A stretch of 10,318 bases of DNA. Origin: Candidatus Wildermuthbacteria bacterium RIFCSPHIGHO2_12_FULL_40_12. GTDB taxonomy: Bacteria; Patescibacteriota; Minisyncoccia; Minisyncoccales; 2-12-FULL-40-12. Position numbers and translations under genes: made by a program. Numbering within the stretch: position 1 is the first letter of the stretch; every line of letters begins with the position of its first letter. This document shows, one piece after another, positions 1 to 4,959 of this stretch. The DNA is taken from positions 1 through 10,318 of the forward strand of contig MHUC01000003.1 of NCBI GenBank assembly GCA_001823315.1. The letters run 5' to 3'. The notes beneath the pieces were generated by a model. It saw only the letters and a list, made by a program, of their open reading frames with translations. It ran no database searches and was not told where the DNA came from.

Positions 1-232
1 AACAAAGCTTACAGGGTTCAAATCCGGCTATTTCCGAATAAAACAAGCTGGCGATTGTTGCAACCAAAGCAACGATAAAAGCGAAAAAAATCCCGTTTTG
101 GCCAAAAAATTTTACAATCGGTTTCTCCTTGTCTTTACGCGAAAGTACGAAATATAAAAAACCGGCCACAATAAAAATCTGGCTGATTATCGTAAGCGCG
201 GCTAAGATTTTATTTATTATCTCTAATGGCAT
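1..232 (-). CDS. DsbB-like disulfide bond formation protein, N-terminal part (copy 1, cut by window edge)
   Basis: DsbB-family membrane proteins re-oxidise the DsbA-type thiol oxidant and pass electrons to quinone. Only the first 77 codons are visible. They start at ATG 232, just 8 nt after the stop of the thioredoxin-like gene, so the two are probably co-transcribed. The visible part holds a hydrophobic segment at about residues 10-30, a second one at about 48-65, then SEIAGFEPCKLC. The CKLC is the first redox Cys pair, directly before the window edge. The last 28 visible residues match the complete copy at 6882-7445 at about 22 positions, including SLFYSEIAG and EPCKLC. The first 45 or so match poorly and differ in length. 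Family identification rests on that match and on the CxxC after the second membrane segment. The start could lie a few codons upstream, since the frame stays open. Confidence 0.85.
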   Translation of the reverse strand, partial: MPLEIINKILAALTIISQIFIVAGFLYFVLSRKDKEKPIVKFFGQNGIFFAFIVALVATIASLFYSEIAGFEPCKLC

Positions 233-240
233 TGGTCGGT

Positions 241-624
241 TTATTGTGTTAGCTGACAACCCGTCTTTTCCGCTAATCTCTGTAAAGACACTTCTCCAAC
301 TTCCCTGCTTCCGTCGGCGAATTCCCAAGTAGGATAACTTTCAACATTCTTTTGTTTGCAAACGTCAAGTGTTCCTCGGCCGTCTGGCGTTGAGCATTCA
401 ACATAGGAAAGCAACCTTGCTGAATTGCCAAAAAACTTTTTCTGGTTTTGGCAATGAGAACACCAGAAAGCTCCGTAAAAAACAGCTCCCTTGTCTTCGA
501 GGCAAAGCGCAAATTCGTCTAACGCTCCCGGTTCTTTGTCTTTTTGCGCTACTAAAAAAAATATTCCCGCAATTACTAAAATTGCCGCAACCGACCAGGC
601 CAATGTTAAGTTTATTTTTTTCAT
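241..624 (-). CDS. Membrane-anchored thioredoxin-like (DsbA-type) protein, copy 1
   Basis: Predicted extracytoplasmic thiol oxidoreductase of 127 aa. Residues 1-4 are basic, residues 5-26 form one membrane anchor, and the rest is a thioredoxin-like domain. The motif GAFWCSHC carries the CxxC active site (Cys55, Cys58), and YPTW near residues 97-100 supplies the cis-proline expected opposite it. Further cysteines lie near 41, 77, 89 and 123. The segment FYGAFWC...YVECS...YPTW resembles the thioredoxin-like domain found fused to VKOR-type enzymes, here free-standing and paired with DsbB. ATG 624 is chosen because a good promoter ends only about 10 nt upstream. About 100 of 126 residues match copy 2 at 7459-7839. 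The immediate downstream neighbour is DsbB, its likely redox partner. Function is inferred from family and context; oxidase rather than reductase or isomerase is not proven. Confidence 0.88.
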   Translation of the reverse strand: MKKINLTLAWSVAAILVIAGIFFLVAQKDKEPGALDEFALCLEDKGAVFYGAFWCSHCQNQKKFFGNSARLLSYVECSTPDGRGTLDVCKQKNVESYPTWEFADGSREVGEVSLQRLAEKTGCQLTQ

Positions 625-633
625 GACAATACT

Positions 634-662
634 ATAATAGCAAAAATTTTAATCTATACCAA
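634..662 (-). promoter_or_regulatory. Sigma70-type promoter of thioredoxin-like gene, copy 1
   Basis: On the minus strand, TTGGTA (662-657) and TATTAT (639-634) are separated by 17 nt. Transcription would start only a few bases before ATG 624, giving a leaderless or nearly leaderless mRNA, consistent with the absence of a Shine-Dalgarno sequence. Both boxes and the spacing are unchanged in copy 2. Confidence 0.6.
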
Positions 663-692
663 AAAGAATTGCTTTGTTTTTTGTGTAAAATA

Positions 693-713
693 AAACCTGC
701 TTGACGCAGGTTT
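693..713 (-). terminator. Hairpin terminator after the 89-aa gene, copy 1
   Basis: AAACCTGC and GCAGGTTT form a perfect 8-bp stem around a 5-nt loop. On the minus strand the stem runs into TTTTATTTTAC, a short T-rich tail interrupted by A. It lies about 56 nt after the stop of the 89-aa gene and before the promoter of the thioredoxin-like gene, as expected for an intrinsic terminator separating the two units. The T tract is weak, so read-through or a 3'-end stabilising role is possible. Confidence 0.55.
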
Positions 714-768
714 ATGATGCTTTGTGACTTACAGAAATTTACAGGACGTGTAGCTTTCGAGGCGCCAG

Positions 769-1038
769 TTACTTATCTTGTCCGCTGGCAATAATTAAAG
801 CCATGGCAATCAAACTGCGCCTAATCTCAAACTTTAAATGCTTGGGATACGGTAGCTTTAAACGATAAATCGCTGTAGCCATGTTCGGATTTTCGTCTTT
901 CAGCATGTTCTTAAGGGTTGTGATCTCGGACGCCGTTAAGCTATCAACGAGATCTATGTCTCCGAGATTAAAAGGTATGGTCAAACCCTTTAGTTTTTTC
1001 GCTACCATTTTCACCCTATCGCTCTTCTGGTTTATCAC
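769..1038 (-). CDS. Conserved 89-aa protein of unknown function, copy 1 (GTG start)
   Basis: I do not recognise this family. The product is a soluble-looking 89-aa protein with a basic N-terminus, a central stretch LTASEITTLKNMLKDENPNM likely to be helical, then PYPKHLKFEIRRSLIAMALIIA, which would be amphipathic to hydrophobic. There is no cysteine, no signal peptide and no catalytic motif I can name. The start is GTG at 1038, where copy 2 has ATG. It is preceded by AGGAGG (1054-1049, 10 nt upstream), one of the few clear Shine-Dalgarno sequences in the window. Its reality is supported by the second copy at 7984-8253, with 79 of 89 residues and about 250 of 270 bases identical and no frame-breaking change. 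It sits between a strong promoter and a hairpin terminator, upstream of the thioredoxin-like/DsbB pair. That suggests a linked, possibly regulatory, role, which is inference only. Confidence 0.8.
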   Translation of the reverse strand: MINQKSDRVKMVAKKLKGLTIPFNLGDIDLVDSLTASEITTLKNMLKDENPNMATAIYRLKLPYPKHLKFEIRRSLIAMALIIASGQDK

Positions 1039-1043
1039 TTATT

Positions 1044-1062
1044 GATATCCTCCTGTGATATC
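1044..1062 (-). promoter_or_regulatory. Ribosome-binding site partly held in a hairpin (copy 1)
   Basis: GATATC (1044-1049) and GATATC (1057-1062) flank 7 nt that contain part of the AGGAGG ribosome-binding site. Pairing would give a 6-bp stem with the Shine-Dalgarno in the loop and the stem. Both arms and the loop are identical in copy 2. This could tune translation of the 89-aa gene, or be a DNA operator, since GATATC is itself palindromic. Confidence 0.4.
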
Positions 1063-1086
1063 TTTCAAAAATTTATACTAATTTGT

Positions 1087-1115
1087 AGGATACACGAATA
1101 ATCGCAACGCGTCAA
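1087..1115 (-). promoter_or_regulatory. Strong sigma70-type promoter of the 89-aa gene, copy 1
   Basis: On the minus strand TTGACG (1115-1110), 17 nt, then TATCCT (1092-1087). The -35 box is one base off consensus. The leader would be about 45 nt, ending in an AGGAGG ribosome-binding site. The similarity between the two cassette copies stops exactly at the -35 box, so the promoter marks the edge of the duplicated unit. Confidence 0.65.
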
Positions 1116-1142
1116 TGGTTTACGACACGCCTCGATCTCTTT

Positions 1143-1164
1143 ACCTGTCTGCCGGCAGGCAGGT
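1143..1164. repeat. 22-bp near-perfect palindrome (REP-like)
   Basis: The two 11-nt halves around the centre CTGCCGGCAG are complementary with one mismatch. GC-rich palindromes of this type are, from memory, dispersed in Patescibacteria genomes; only one copy is in this window. It is the most GC-rich dyad in an AT-rich neighbourhood. Confidence 0.6.
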
Positions 1165-1176
1165 GAATTCTGAAAC

Positions 1177-1214
1177 TTGGCGGTGTCTGTTTGAAAATAT
1201 CCGAACGGAAATGG
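1177..1214. repeat. 38-nt dispersed repeat, copy A
   Basis: This stretch matches 5069-5106 at 37 of 38 positions in the same orientation. It contains the small palindrome TCCGAACGGA. Neither copy lies in a gene. Copy B lies immediately upstream of tRNA-Ser on the tRNA strand. The sequence on either side is unrelated, so this is a discrete mobile or amplified unit rather than a larger duplication. Confidence 0.75.
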
Positions 1215-1235
1215 CTGGGCTCGGCGGGCGAAATT

Positions 1236-1259
1236 CCCCCCCCCAACCCCCTCCTCCCG
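1236..1259. other. C-rich tract, potential G-quadruplex on minus strand
   Basis: Nine C in a row, then CCCCC and CCC blocks. On the minus strand this reads as at least four G-tracts of three or more with loops of one to four bases, which fits the usual G-quadruplex pattern. It is a compositional outlier in an AT-rich genome. Runs of nine C are also prone to sequencing error. Confidence 0.5.
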
Positions 1260-1334
1260 CTACTCCCTCGCTTGGACAAACGGAATTTTTGGCGGAATTA
1301 TAAAAAAGGAAGAGAGTTGGGTTTTGCTCCGTAA

Positions 1335-1772
1335 TTAGTTTTCGAGTATTACCTTCAAGTTCTCTACCATCTGCTCTACGGTTTTTTGAGCAAGTTTATT
1401 AATCACCATTTTGTTGGCGATTCTTTGCAGAGCCGTTTCGGCAAGTTCGTAATCAATTTCAACTATTACTTTTGTACCGCCATCCGCCTCTTCTAGCGTG
1501 TAAGTCCAAGCTGAGTCAGCATCTCCCTTTGATGACATGACAACCTTGGTCGGTGGAGTATATTCCGTAACTTCAGCTTTTCCACGAAGATCAACCCCCG
1601 CCATATTGAATCGCCAATCAAATTTTTGACCTATACCATTTTTCTCTGGAGAGATATTTGTATTTTCGTTCAAATGAGGAATAATAATTGGGCCATTAGA
1701 AGGCGATGCCATATAGTCAAAAACTTCTTGTATTGATCTGTTGATTATGGTTGATGATGTAACTTTTGTCAT
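1335..1772 (-). CDS. SRPBCC-family (polyketide cyclase/START-like) protein
   Basis: A 145-aa single-domain protein with the SRPBCC hydrophobic-ligand-binding fold. It begins with a first strand carrying VTSSTIINRSIQEVFDYM, the usual 'I..S.E.VFDY..' opening. A central beta-rich part includes GIGQKFDWRFNMAG and GKAEVTEYTPPTKVVMSS. The SAWTYTLEEADGGTKVIVEIDYEL strands follow, and the protein closes with a long C-terminal helix (about residues 110-143). There is no signal peptide or membrane segment, so it is cytoplasmic. Proteins of this kind bind lipids or other hydrophobic small molecules; the ligand cannot be read from the sequence. It is separated by 78 nt from the lipid-kinase group upstream. 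An AT-rich leader without a clear ribosome-binding site precedes ATG 1772. Family assignment is firm, biochemical role unknown. Confidence 0.85.
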   Translation of the reverse strand: MTKVTSSTIINRSIQEVFDYMASPSNGPIIIPHLNENTNISPEKNGIGQKFDWRFNMAGVDLRGKAEVTEYTPPTKVVMSSKGDADSAWTYTLEEADGGTKVIVEIDYELAETALQRIANKMVINKLAQKTVEQMVENLKVILEN

Positions 1773-1850
1773 ATTTTCTATATTTAATAAATAATTCTAC
1801 GCATTATTTATCTTATCGACCTTTACTATATATACAATTGTAAGAAATAA

Positions 1851-2309
1851 TCAAATAAAATAATTCTGTATAAATTTTTTAAATATTTGTTTTATTAATT
1901 CTGATTTTTTAGAGTATATTTTATTTTTATACTGAATAAAGCATATATTCATACCTAAATGTACTATTCTGACGAACATATTGTCATCAATTTCTAATCC
2001 TTTATTTTTTTTGACAGAGGTGGATTTGCCACCTATGATCGCCCTATCTAAGGCATTATTAATTCTTTCCATTGGCACACCGTATACGATCCAACAATGG
2101 GTATAATAAACAAAAAAAGCTAGCACCAGAGCGAAAATATATATCAGTGGATGTATAATTGTAGCTATAATAGCAAGAAACGTAAAGAAAAAGAGAGATC
2201 CTTCAATCCCATCTAGAAAGACGGGTCTTTTTTTGGAGAGAGGAAGAATAAATAAATGAGAAGTCAATAATAACTGCAACATTATTAGTATGAGTAACGT
2301 ATAATTCAT
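1851..2309 (-). CDS. Small membrane protein of unknown function
   Basis: I do not recognise this 152-aa protein. Three hydrophobic stretches are visible: about residues 3-22, 36-52 and 54-70. A charged, probably cytoplasmic, C-terminal half follows, with GVPMERINNALDRAI near residues 77-91 and a lysine-rich tail. Codon and amino-acid use (Ile, Lys, Asn, Phe) are strongly AT-driven. Its ATG lies 3 nt after the stop of the kinase-like gene at 2313-3290, so the two must be co-transcribed and it may be a membrane partner or acceptor for that enzyme. It ends at a TGA codon. No catalytic motif was found. Confidence 0.7.
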   Translation of the reverse strand: MNYTLLILIMLQLLLTSHLFILPLSKKRPVFLDGIEGSLFFFTFLAIIATIIHPLIYIFALVLAFFVYYTHCWIVYGVPMERINNALDRAIIGGKSTSVKKNKGLEIDDNMFVRIVHLGMNICFIQYKNKIYSKKSELIKQIFKKFIQNYFI

Positions 2310-2312
2310 AAT

Positions 2313-3290
2313 TTATCCGGTAATAAGTTTAACACGATCAGATATTTTGTATAATATTGCCCCATTCGTTGTTTCCAGAAGACCATCAATATTAACCATA
2401 TACTTTTGTTGTTCGGCGGGACTAATTTCTAGCTTACGTGCAAAAAAGGTTTTTACCCCATATTTTTCTTTATTCTCTTCTAAATCTCCCTTCCATGCAT
2501 GTACGAACTGTCTATACGCATTAATTATTCCTAGATCTTCTAGGAATATCACCTTAAAATCCCCAGCATCAAATCTCATGCCTTTTGCCAGAGGCATATC
2601 TTCCCCCAAGTCCCCATTCATGATTATTATATTGGAAAAAACGCCTTTTATTTTAACTTCTGAATCAATTGTAACATAAAATGCATGCTTTTTTATAGCT
2701 GTATCTCTATAGTATTTTAATAGCGCAAGATTCGCACCAACAAAAAATGGTCCCCGGTCACCAAAAAAATATCCGAGGAATCCTTTATAATATTTTATAA
2801 AGCGGTTTTCTGTAAAAAAAGGAACTATTCCCATTATTCCAATTCCTCCAAATCCAATAAAATGACGTTTTGTTTTATTAATTTCTATTTCGATTACGTC
2901 ACTTTCAATATTCCTATCTTGTCTAATACTTTCCGTAATGGTTCGCACTGCCGAAGAAAGATCGTCGGATATACCAAGCACTTTTCCCATTAAATCCGCA
3001 GATCCTTTTCTTAAAAAAGCCAAGCGGTATTCTTCCGGAAACCCGTGTCGCGTCCTGCTTCCTTCGAGTACACTGTTAAATGTTCCAGCACCGCCAGCAG
3101 AAACAAAAGTGTTTTCTCCTTGACGTACTAATTCTGCAGTTTTTTCATACGCTTCTTTATGGCTATTAACTATACAAACATTAATTTTCCCTAGATAATT
3201 TTTTTTAAATTCATTCTCAATAGACCCTATTTTTCTCCAATCTTTTATAGAACCCGAAATAGTGGTTGCAATTACATTAATTGTTTTCAT
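2313..3290 (-). CDS. Divergent diacylglycerol/lipid kinase-like protein (DAGK_cat type)
   Basis: The protein has 325 aa from ATG 3290. The alternative ATG at 3317 adds nine residues, but 3290 fits the family start (MKTINVIATT) and overlaps the upstream gene by only 14 nt. The N-terminal half follows the diacylglycerol-kinase catalytic fold: VNSHKEAYEKTAELV, then TFVSAGGAGTFNSVLEG (61-77), then AFLRKGSADLMGKVLGI in place of the family's 'PLGTANDFA..LGI'. The C-terminal region has the expected late strand VNIDGLLE. These enzymes phosphorylate diacylglycerol, sphingoid bases or related lipids with ATP at the inner membrane face. Oddities: the GGDGT nucleotide-binding motif reads GGAGT (Ala68), the N-terminal NPxxG is absent, and DGE near the end is DGL. 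Activity or substrate may therefore be altered. The gene lies between a P-loop kinase and a small membrane protein in one transcription unit, next to divergent plsY. Confidence 0.72.
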   Translation of the reverse strand: MKTINVIATTISGSIKDWRKIGSIENEFKKNYLGKINVCIVNSHKEAYEKTAELVRQGENTFVSAGGAGTFNSVLEGSRTRHGFPEEYRLAFLRKGSADLMGKVLGISDDLSSAVRTITESIRQDRNIESDVIEIEINKTKRHFIGFGGIGIMGIVPFFTENRFIKYYKGFLGYFFGDRGPFFVGANLALLKYYRDTAIKKHAFYVTIDSEVKIKGVFSNIIIMNGDLGEDMPLAKGMRFDAGDFKVIFLEDLGIINAYRQFVHAWKGDLEENKEKYGVKTFFARKLEISPAEQQKYMVNIDGLLETTNGAILYKISDRVKLITG

Positions 3291-4017
3291 ATATCTTTTT
3301 AAGAATATCAAAAACAATCATATCTTTTGTTTTCTTATCTGTATCTATATTATAAATTTTAACCTCACTGCTTAAAAACTTGCAGACCATACAATATGCT
3401 TCTTGCAAGTTATATAGAAACTCCTCTGTTTCATGGATCTGCCTCTTTTGGTCTCTCGTTTTTATTCTCGAAATTGCCATTTGGGGATCCGTTTTTAAAA
3501 AAAAGATAACATCTGGTTTTTGTAACTTAATACTAAATAAATTTATGAAAAAAACTTCCGGGAGATTTCGAAGAAAATAAAATTTGCTTTTCCAAGGAAT
3601 TTTATTTCCGGTCAAGTATAAAATACACTCTTTTAGTAATTCTTGAGTTAATAACTTCCTGTAATACAAAGAGCCCCATCCAAGAATATTAACAAGGGGA
3701 GCCCCATCAGTTACAAGAAGTTTCACTTTGTATTTATCCTCAATGACAGATTGGGCTTTAGCACGAATCAGAAGATCAAACAATTTTAATAGCTTATAGA
3801 GCGAGCGATTATTAATCCCCTTTGCTTTTTTCCCTAAAAAGGCACCAATTTCAAATATAAATCCCTCCAGTTTTTCTAAAACGCCATTTTTGCGTATCAG
3901 AATCGTATCGCCAATAGCGGCCATGTCAGTATGGGTAAGTTTTTCAGTAATATCTTCTAAACAGCTACTTTTCCCACTACCATCTATTCCGACTAAAGAC
4001 ATCCTTCGATACCGCAT
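3277..4017 (-). CDS. Thymidylate-kinase-like P-loop kinase
   Basis: A 246-aa nucleotide-kinase-fold protein. Walker A is GIDGSGKSS (residues 10-18), the exact form used by thymidylate kinases. The strand before Walker B is DVIFFLKTDPQMAISRI (169-185), as in dTMP kinases ('P-D-hydrophobic-L'), followed by a LID-like basic region TRDQKRQIHETEEF. The usual DRY/ERY motif of true dTMP kinases is replaced by VTDGAPLVNILGWGS (102-116). The insert between is longer than in the roughly 205-aa housekeeping enzyme, so a different substrate is likely. ATG 4017 or Met6 (4002) could be the start; neither has a clear ribosome-binding site. It overlaps the lipid-kinase-like gene by 14 nt, showing operon organisation. 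It is first in the unit, divergent from plsY across 69 nt. I read it as a kinase of a phospholipid-linked pathway; that role is inference. Confidence 0.72.
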   Translation of the reverse strand: MRYRRMSLVGIDGSGKSSCLEDITEKLTHTDMAAIGDTILIRKNGVLEKLEGFIFEIGAFLGKKAKGINNRSLYKLLKLFDLLIRAKAQSVIEDKYKVKLLVTDGAPLVNILGWGSLYYRKLLTQELLKECILYLTGNKIPWKSKFYFLRNLPEVFFINLFSIKLQKPDVIFFLKTDPQMAISRIKTRDQKRQIHETEEFLYNLQEAYCMVCKFLSSEVKIYNIDTDKKTKDMIVFDILKKIYENN

Positions 4018-4074
4018 GTTATTTAACGAATAAGATTATGATATCATTAATTATATCTCATATTTTATAAACTC

Positions 4075-4080
4075 TATAAT
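4075..4080 (+). promoter_or_regulatory. Consensus -10 box of plsY, giving a leaderless transcript
   Basis: A perfect TATAAT ends 6 nt before ATG 4087. With the usual 6-7 nt spacing, transcription would begin at or next to the start codon. No good -35 box is visible 16-18 nt upstream. On the opposite strand another TATAAT (4055-4050) could serve the divergent kinase operon with a leader of about 25 nt. Confidence 0.5.
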
Positions 4081-4086
4081 ACATTA

Positions 4087-4659
4087 ATGTTATATACATT
4101 ACTTTTTATAATACTCGCCTATCTTCTTGGAAGTATTCCTTTTGGTAAAATAATCGGATTTCATCACGGTATTGACATACAAAAAAGTGGTAGTGGCAAC
4201 ATTGGGTTTGCCAATTGTTTGAGGGTTCTTGGTTGGAAACCAGCCATCATTGTGCTTCTCGGTGACGTGTTAAAAGGATTTTTACCAGTGTATTTTTCTT
4301 TATCATTACTTCCCGGACAAGGAGCCACTTTTGTTGCTTTGTCAGCAGTAGTCGGTCATGTTTTCCCAATTTGGTTGAAATTTAAAGGGGGTAAAGGCAT
4401 CGCAACGGGATTGGGCGTACTACTTGCGTTAAATACCCCCCTTGCTATTACAAGTATTTTAATATGGATTATCTTTCTTTCTTTCACAAGACTAAACTCA
4501 TTGGCTTCGATTAGTATGATATGTTGTTTACCAATACTCACGGCTTTTATTGCGCAGCAACTTTTGTCACTTTCTCTAGTGCTCCTTATGATCGGAATGT
4601 GGACGCATAGAAAAAATATATATAATTTACTGAACCACCGAGAAAAAAGACTCTTTTAA
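4087..4659 (+). CDS. plsY: Glycerol-3-phosphate acyltransferase PlsY
   Basis: PlsY transfers the acyl group of acyl-phosphate to glycerol-3-phosphate, making lysophosphatidate, the first committed step of bacterial phospholipid synthesis. It is an integral membrane enzyme of about 200 aa; this one has 190. All family motifs are present: LGSIPFGKI near the N-terminus, SGSGNIGFANCLRVLG (34-49; the family usually has GATN where this has GFAN), GDVLKG (59-64), VGHVFPIWLKFKGGKGIATG (89-108), and the closing HRKNIYNLLNHREKRL. Five hydrophobic segments fit the known topology. The gene is the only firm plus-strand CDS and faces the lipid-kinase-like operon, suggesting a lipid locus. Its stop overlaps, tail to tail, the stop of a regulator remnant on the other strand. 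There is no ribosome-binding site, but a consensus -10 box lies just upstream, so translation is probably leaderless. Confidence 0.95.
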   Translation: MLYTLLFIILAYLLGSIPFGKIIGFHHGIDIQKSGSGNIGFANCLRVLGWKPAIIVLLGDVLKGFLPVYFSLSLLPGQGATFVALSAVVGHVFPIWLKFKGGKGIATGLGVLLALNTPLAITSILIWIIFLSFTRLNSLASISMICCLPILTAFIAQQLLSLSLVLLMIGMWTHRKNIYNLLNHREKRLF

Positions 4660-4751
4660 ATACTTAGTTTCAAAAAGTAATCAGTAGGTTTTTTATAAAT
4701 CTCTGCAAATTTCTTCATCTCTGCAACGTCAAGCCGTCTTTCGTCCAGCCT
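4656..4751 (-). pseudogene. C-terminal remnant of an XRE-type HTH regulator
   Basis: The minus-strand frame from 4751 reads RLDERRLDVAEMKKFAEIYK and continues to YFLKLSI and a stop at 4656. The pattern RRLDV.E..KFAEIYKKP.DYFL is the usual end of XRE/Cro-type helix-turn-helix domains, directly after the recognition helix region. The helix-turn-helix itself is missing: the frame meets a TAG a few codons upstream and the sequence there belongs to a different gene remnant. It is therefore a broken gene, probably left by a deletion that fused it to the peptidase fragment. The stop codon overlaps that of plsY. Confidence 0.6.
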
Positions 4752-4885
4752 ATTATGCTAACCAACTCCTTTTATGTTTTTTTTATTCCGTAGTAGTTCA
4801 GCAACACTTTTAGAGTAACCGGCCCACAATAGCCACAGTTCAATTTTTCTTGAAATGATTTTACTTTTAGCATTATTTTATTCAT
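4715..4885 (-). pseudogene. N-terminal remnant of a C39-like cysteine peptidase
   Basis: From ATG 4885 the frame encodes 37 residues that include KSFQEKLNCGYCGPVTLKVL followed by LNYYGIKKT, then an in-frame TAA (4774-4772). The same frame goes on with KELVSIIGWT up to a TGA at 4717-4715. CGYCGP....VLNYYGI.K.EKEL is the opening of bacteriocin-processing-type (C39-like) peptidase domains, with the catalytic Cys within CGYCGP. The His and Asp part is absent. With an early stop and a total length under 60 codons instead of roughly 150 or more, this is a decayed gene. The XRE remnant overlaps its end in another frame. Confidence 0.6.
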
Positions 4886-4959
4886 GTTTTTATCGTAACA
4901 AAAAATCGCTGAAGAGGCGACTTCTTGAGGCATCTCGGTCTCTCGATAAAAAATGTTGA

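Larger units (their letters stand above)
1116..1334. other. Gene-free spacer with palindrome, repeat and C-rich tract
   Basis: I see no credible gene here; the only open frame is low-complexity and proline-rich. The stretch holds a 22-bp near-perfect palindrome, one copy of a 38-nt dispersed repeat and a C-rich tract that could form a G-quadruplex on the minus strand, all listed separately. Confidence 0.6.

Noticed and set aside
129..332. 67-codon plus-strand open frame
   Set aside because: It lies opposite the dsbB start and the end of the thioredoxin-like gene, both well supported on the minus strand.
1115..1303. 62-codon plus-strand open frame
   Set aside because: It runs through the promoter, a palindrome, the dispersed repeat and the C-rich tract, and its protein is proline-rich low complexity; no coding signal.
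2347..2679. 110-codon plus-strand frame
   Set aside because: Antisense shadow of the lipid-kinase-like gene, whose family motifs fix the minus strand.
4772..4774. In-frame stop in the C39-like fragment as stop-codon reassignment
   Set aside because: The codon is TAA, whereas the known reassignment in some Patescibacteria relatives concerns TGA; the remainder is also truncated and frameshifted, so decay is the simpler reading.
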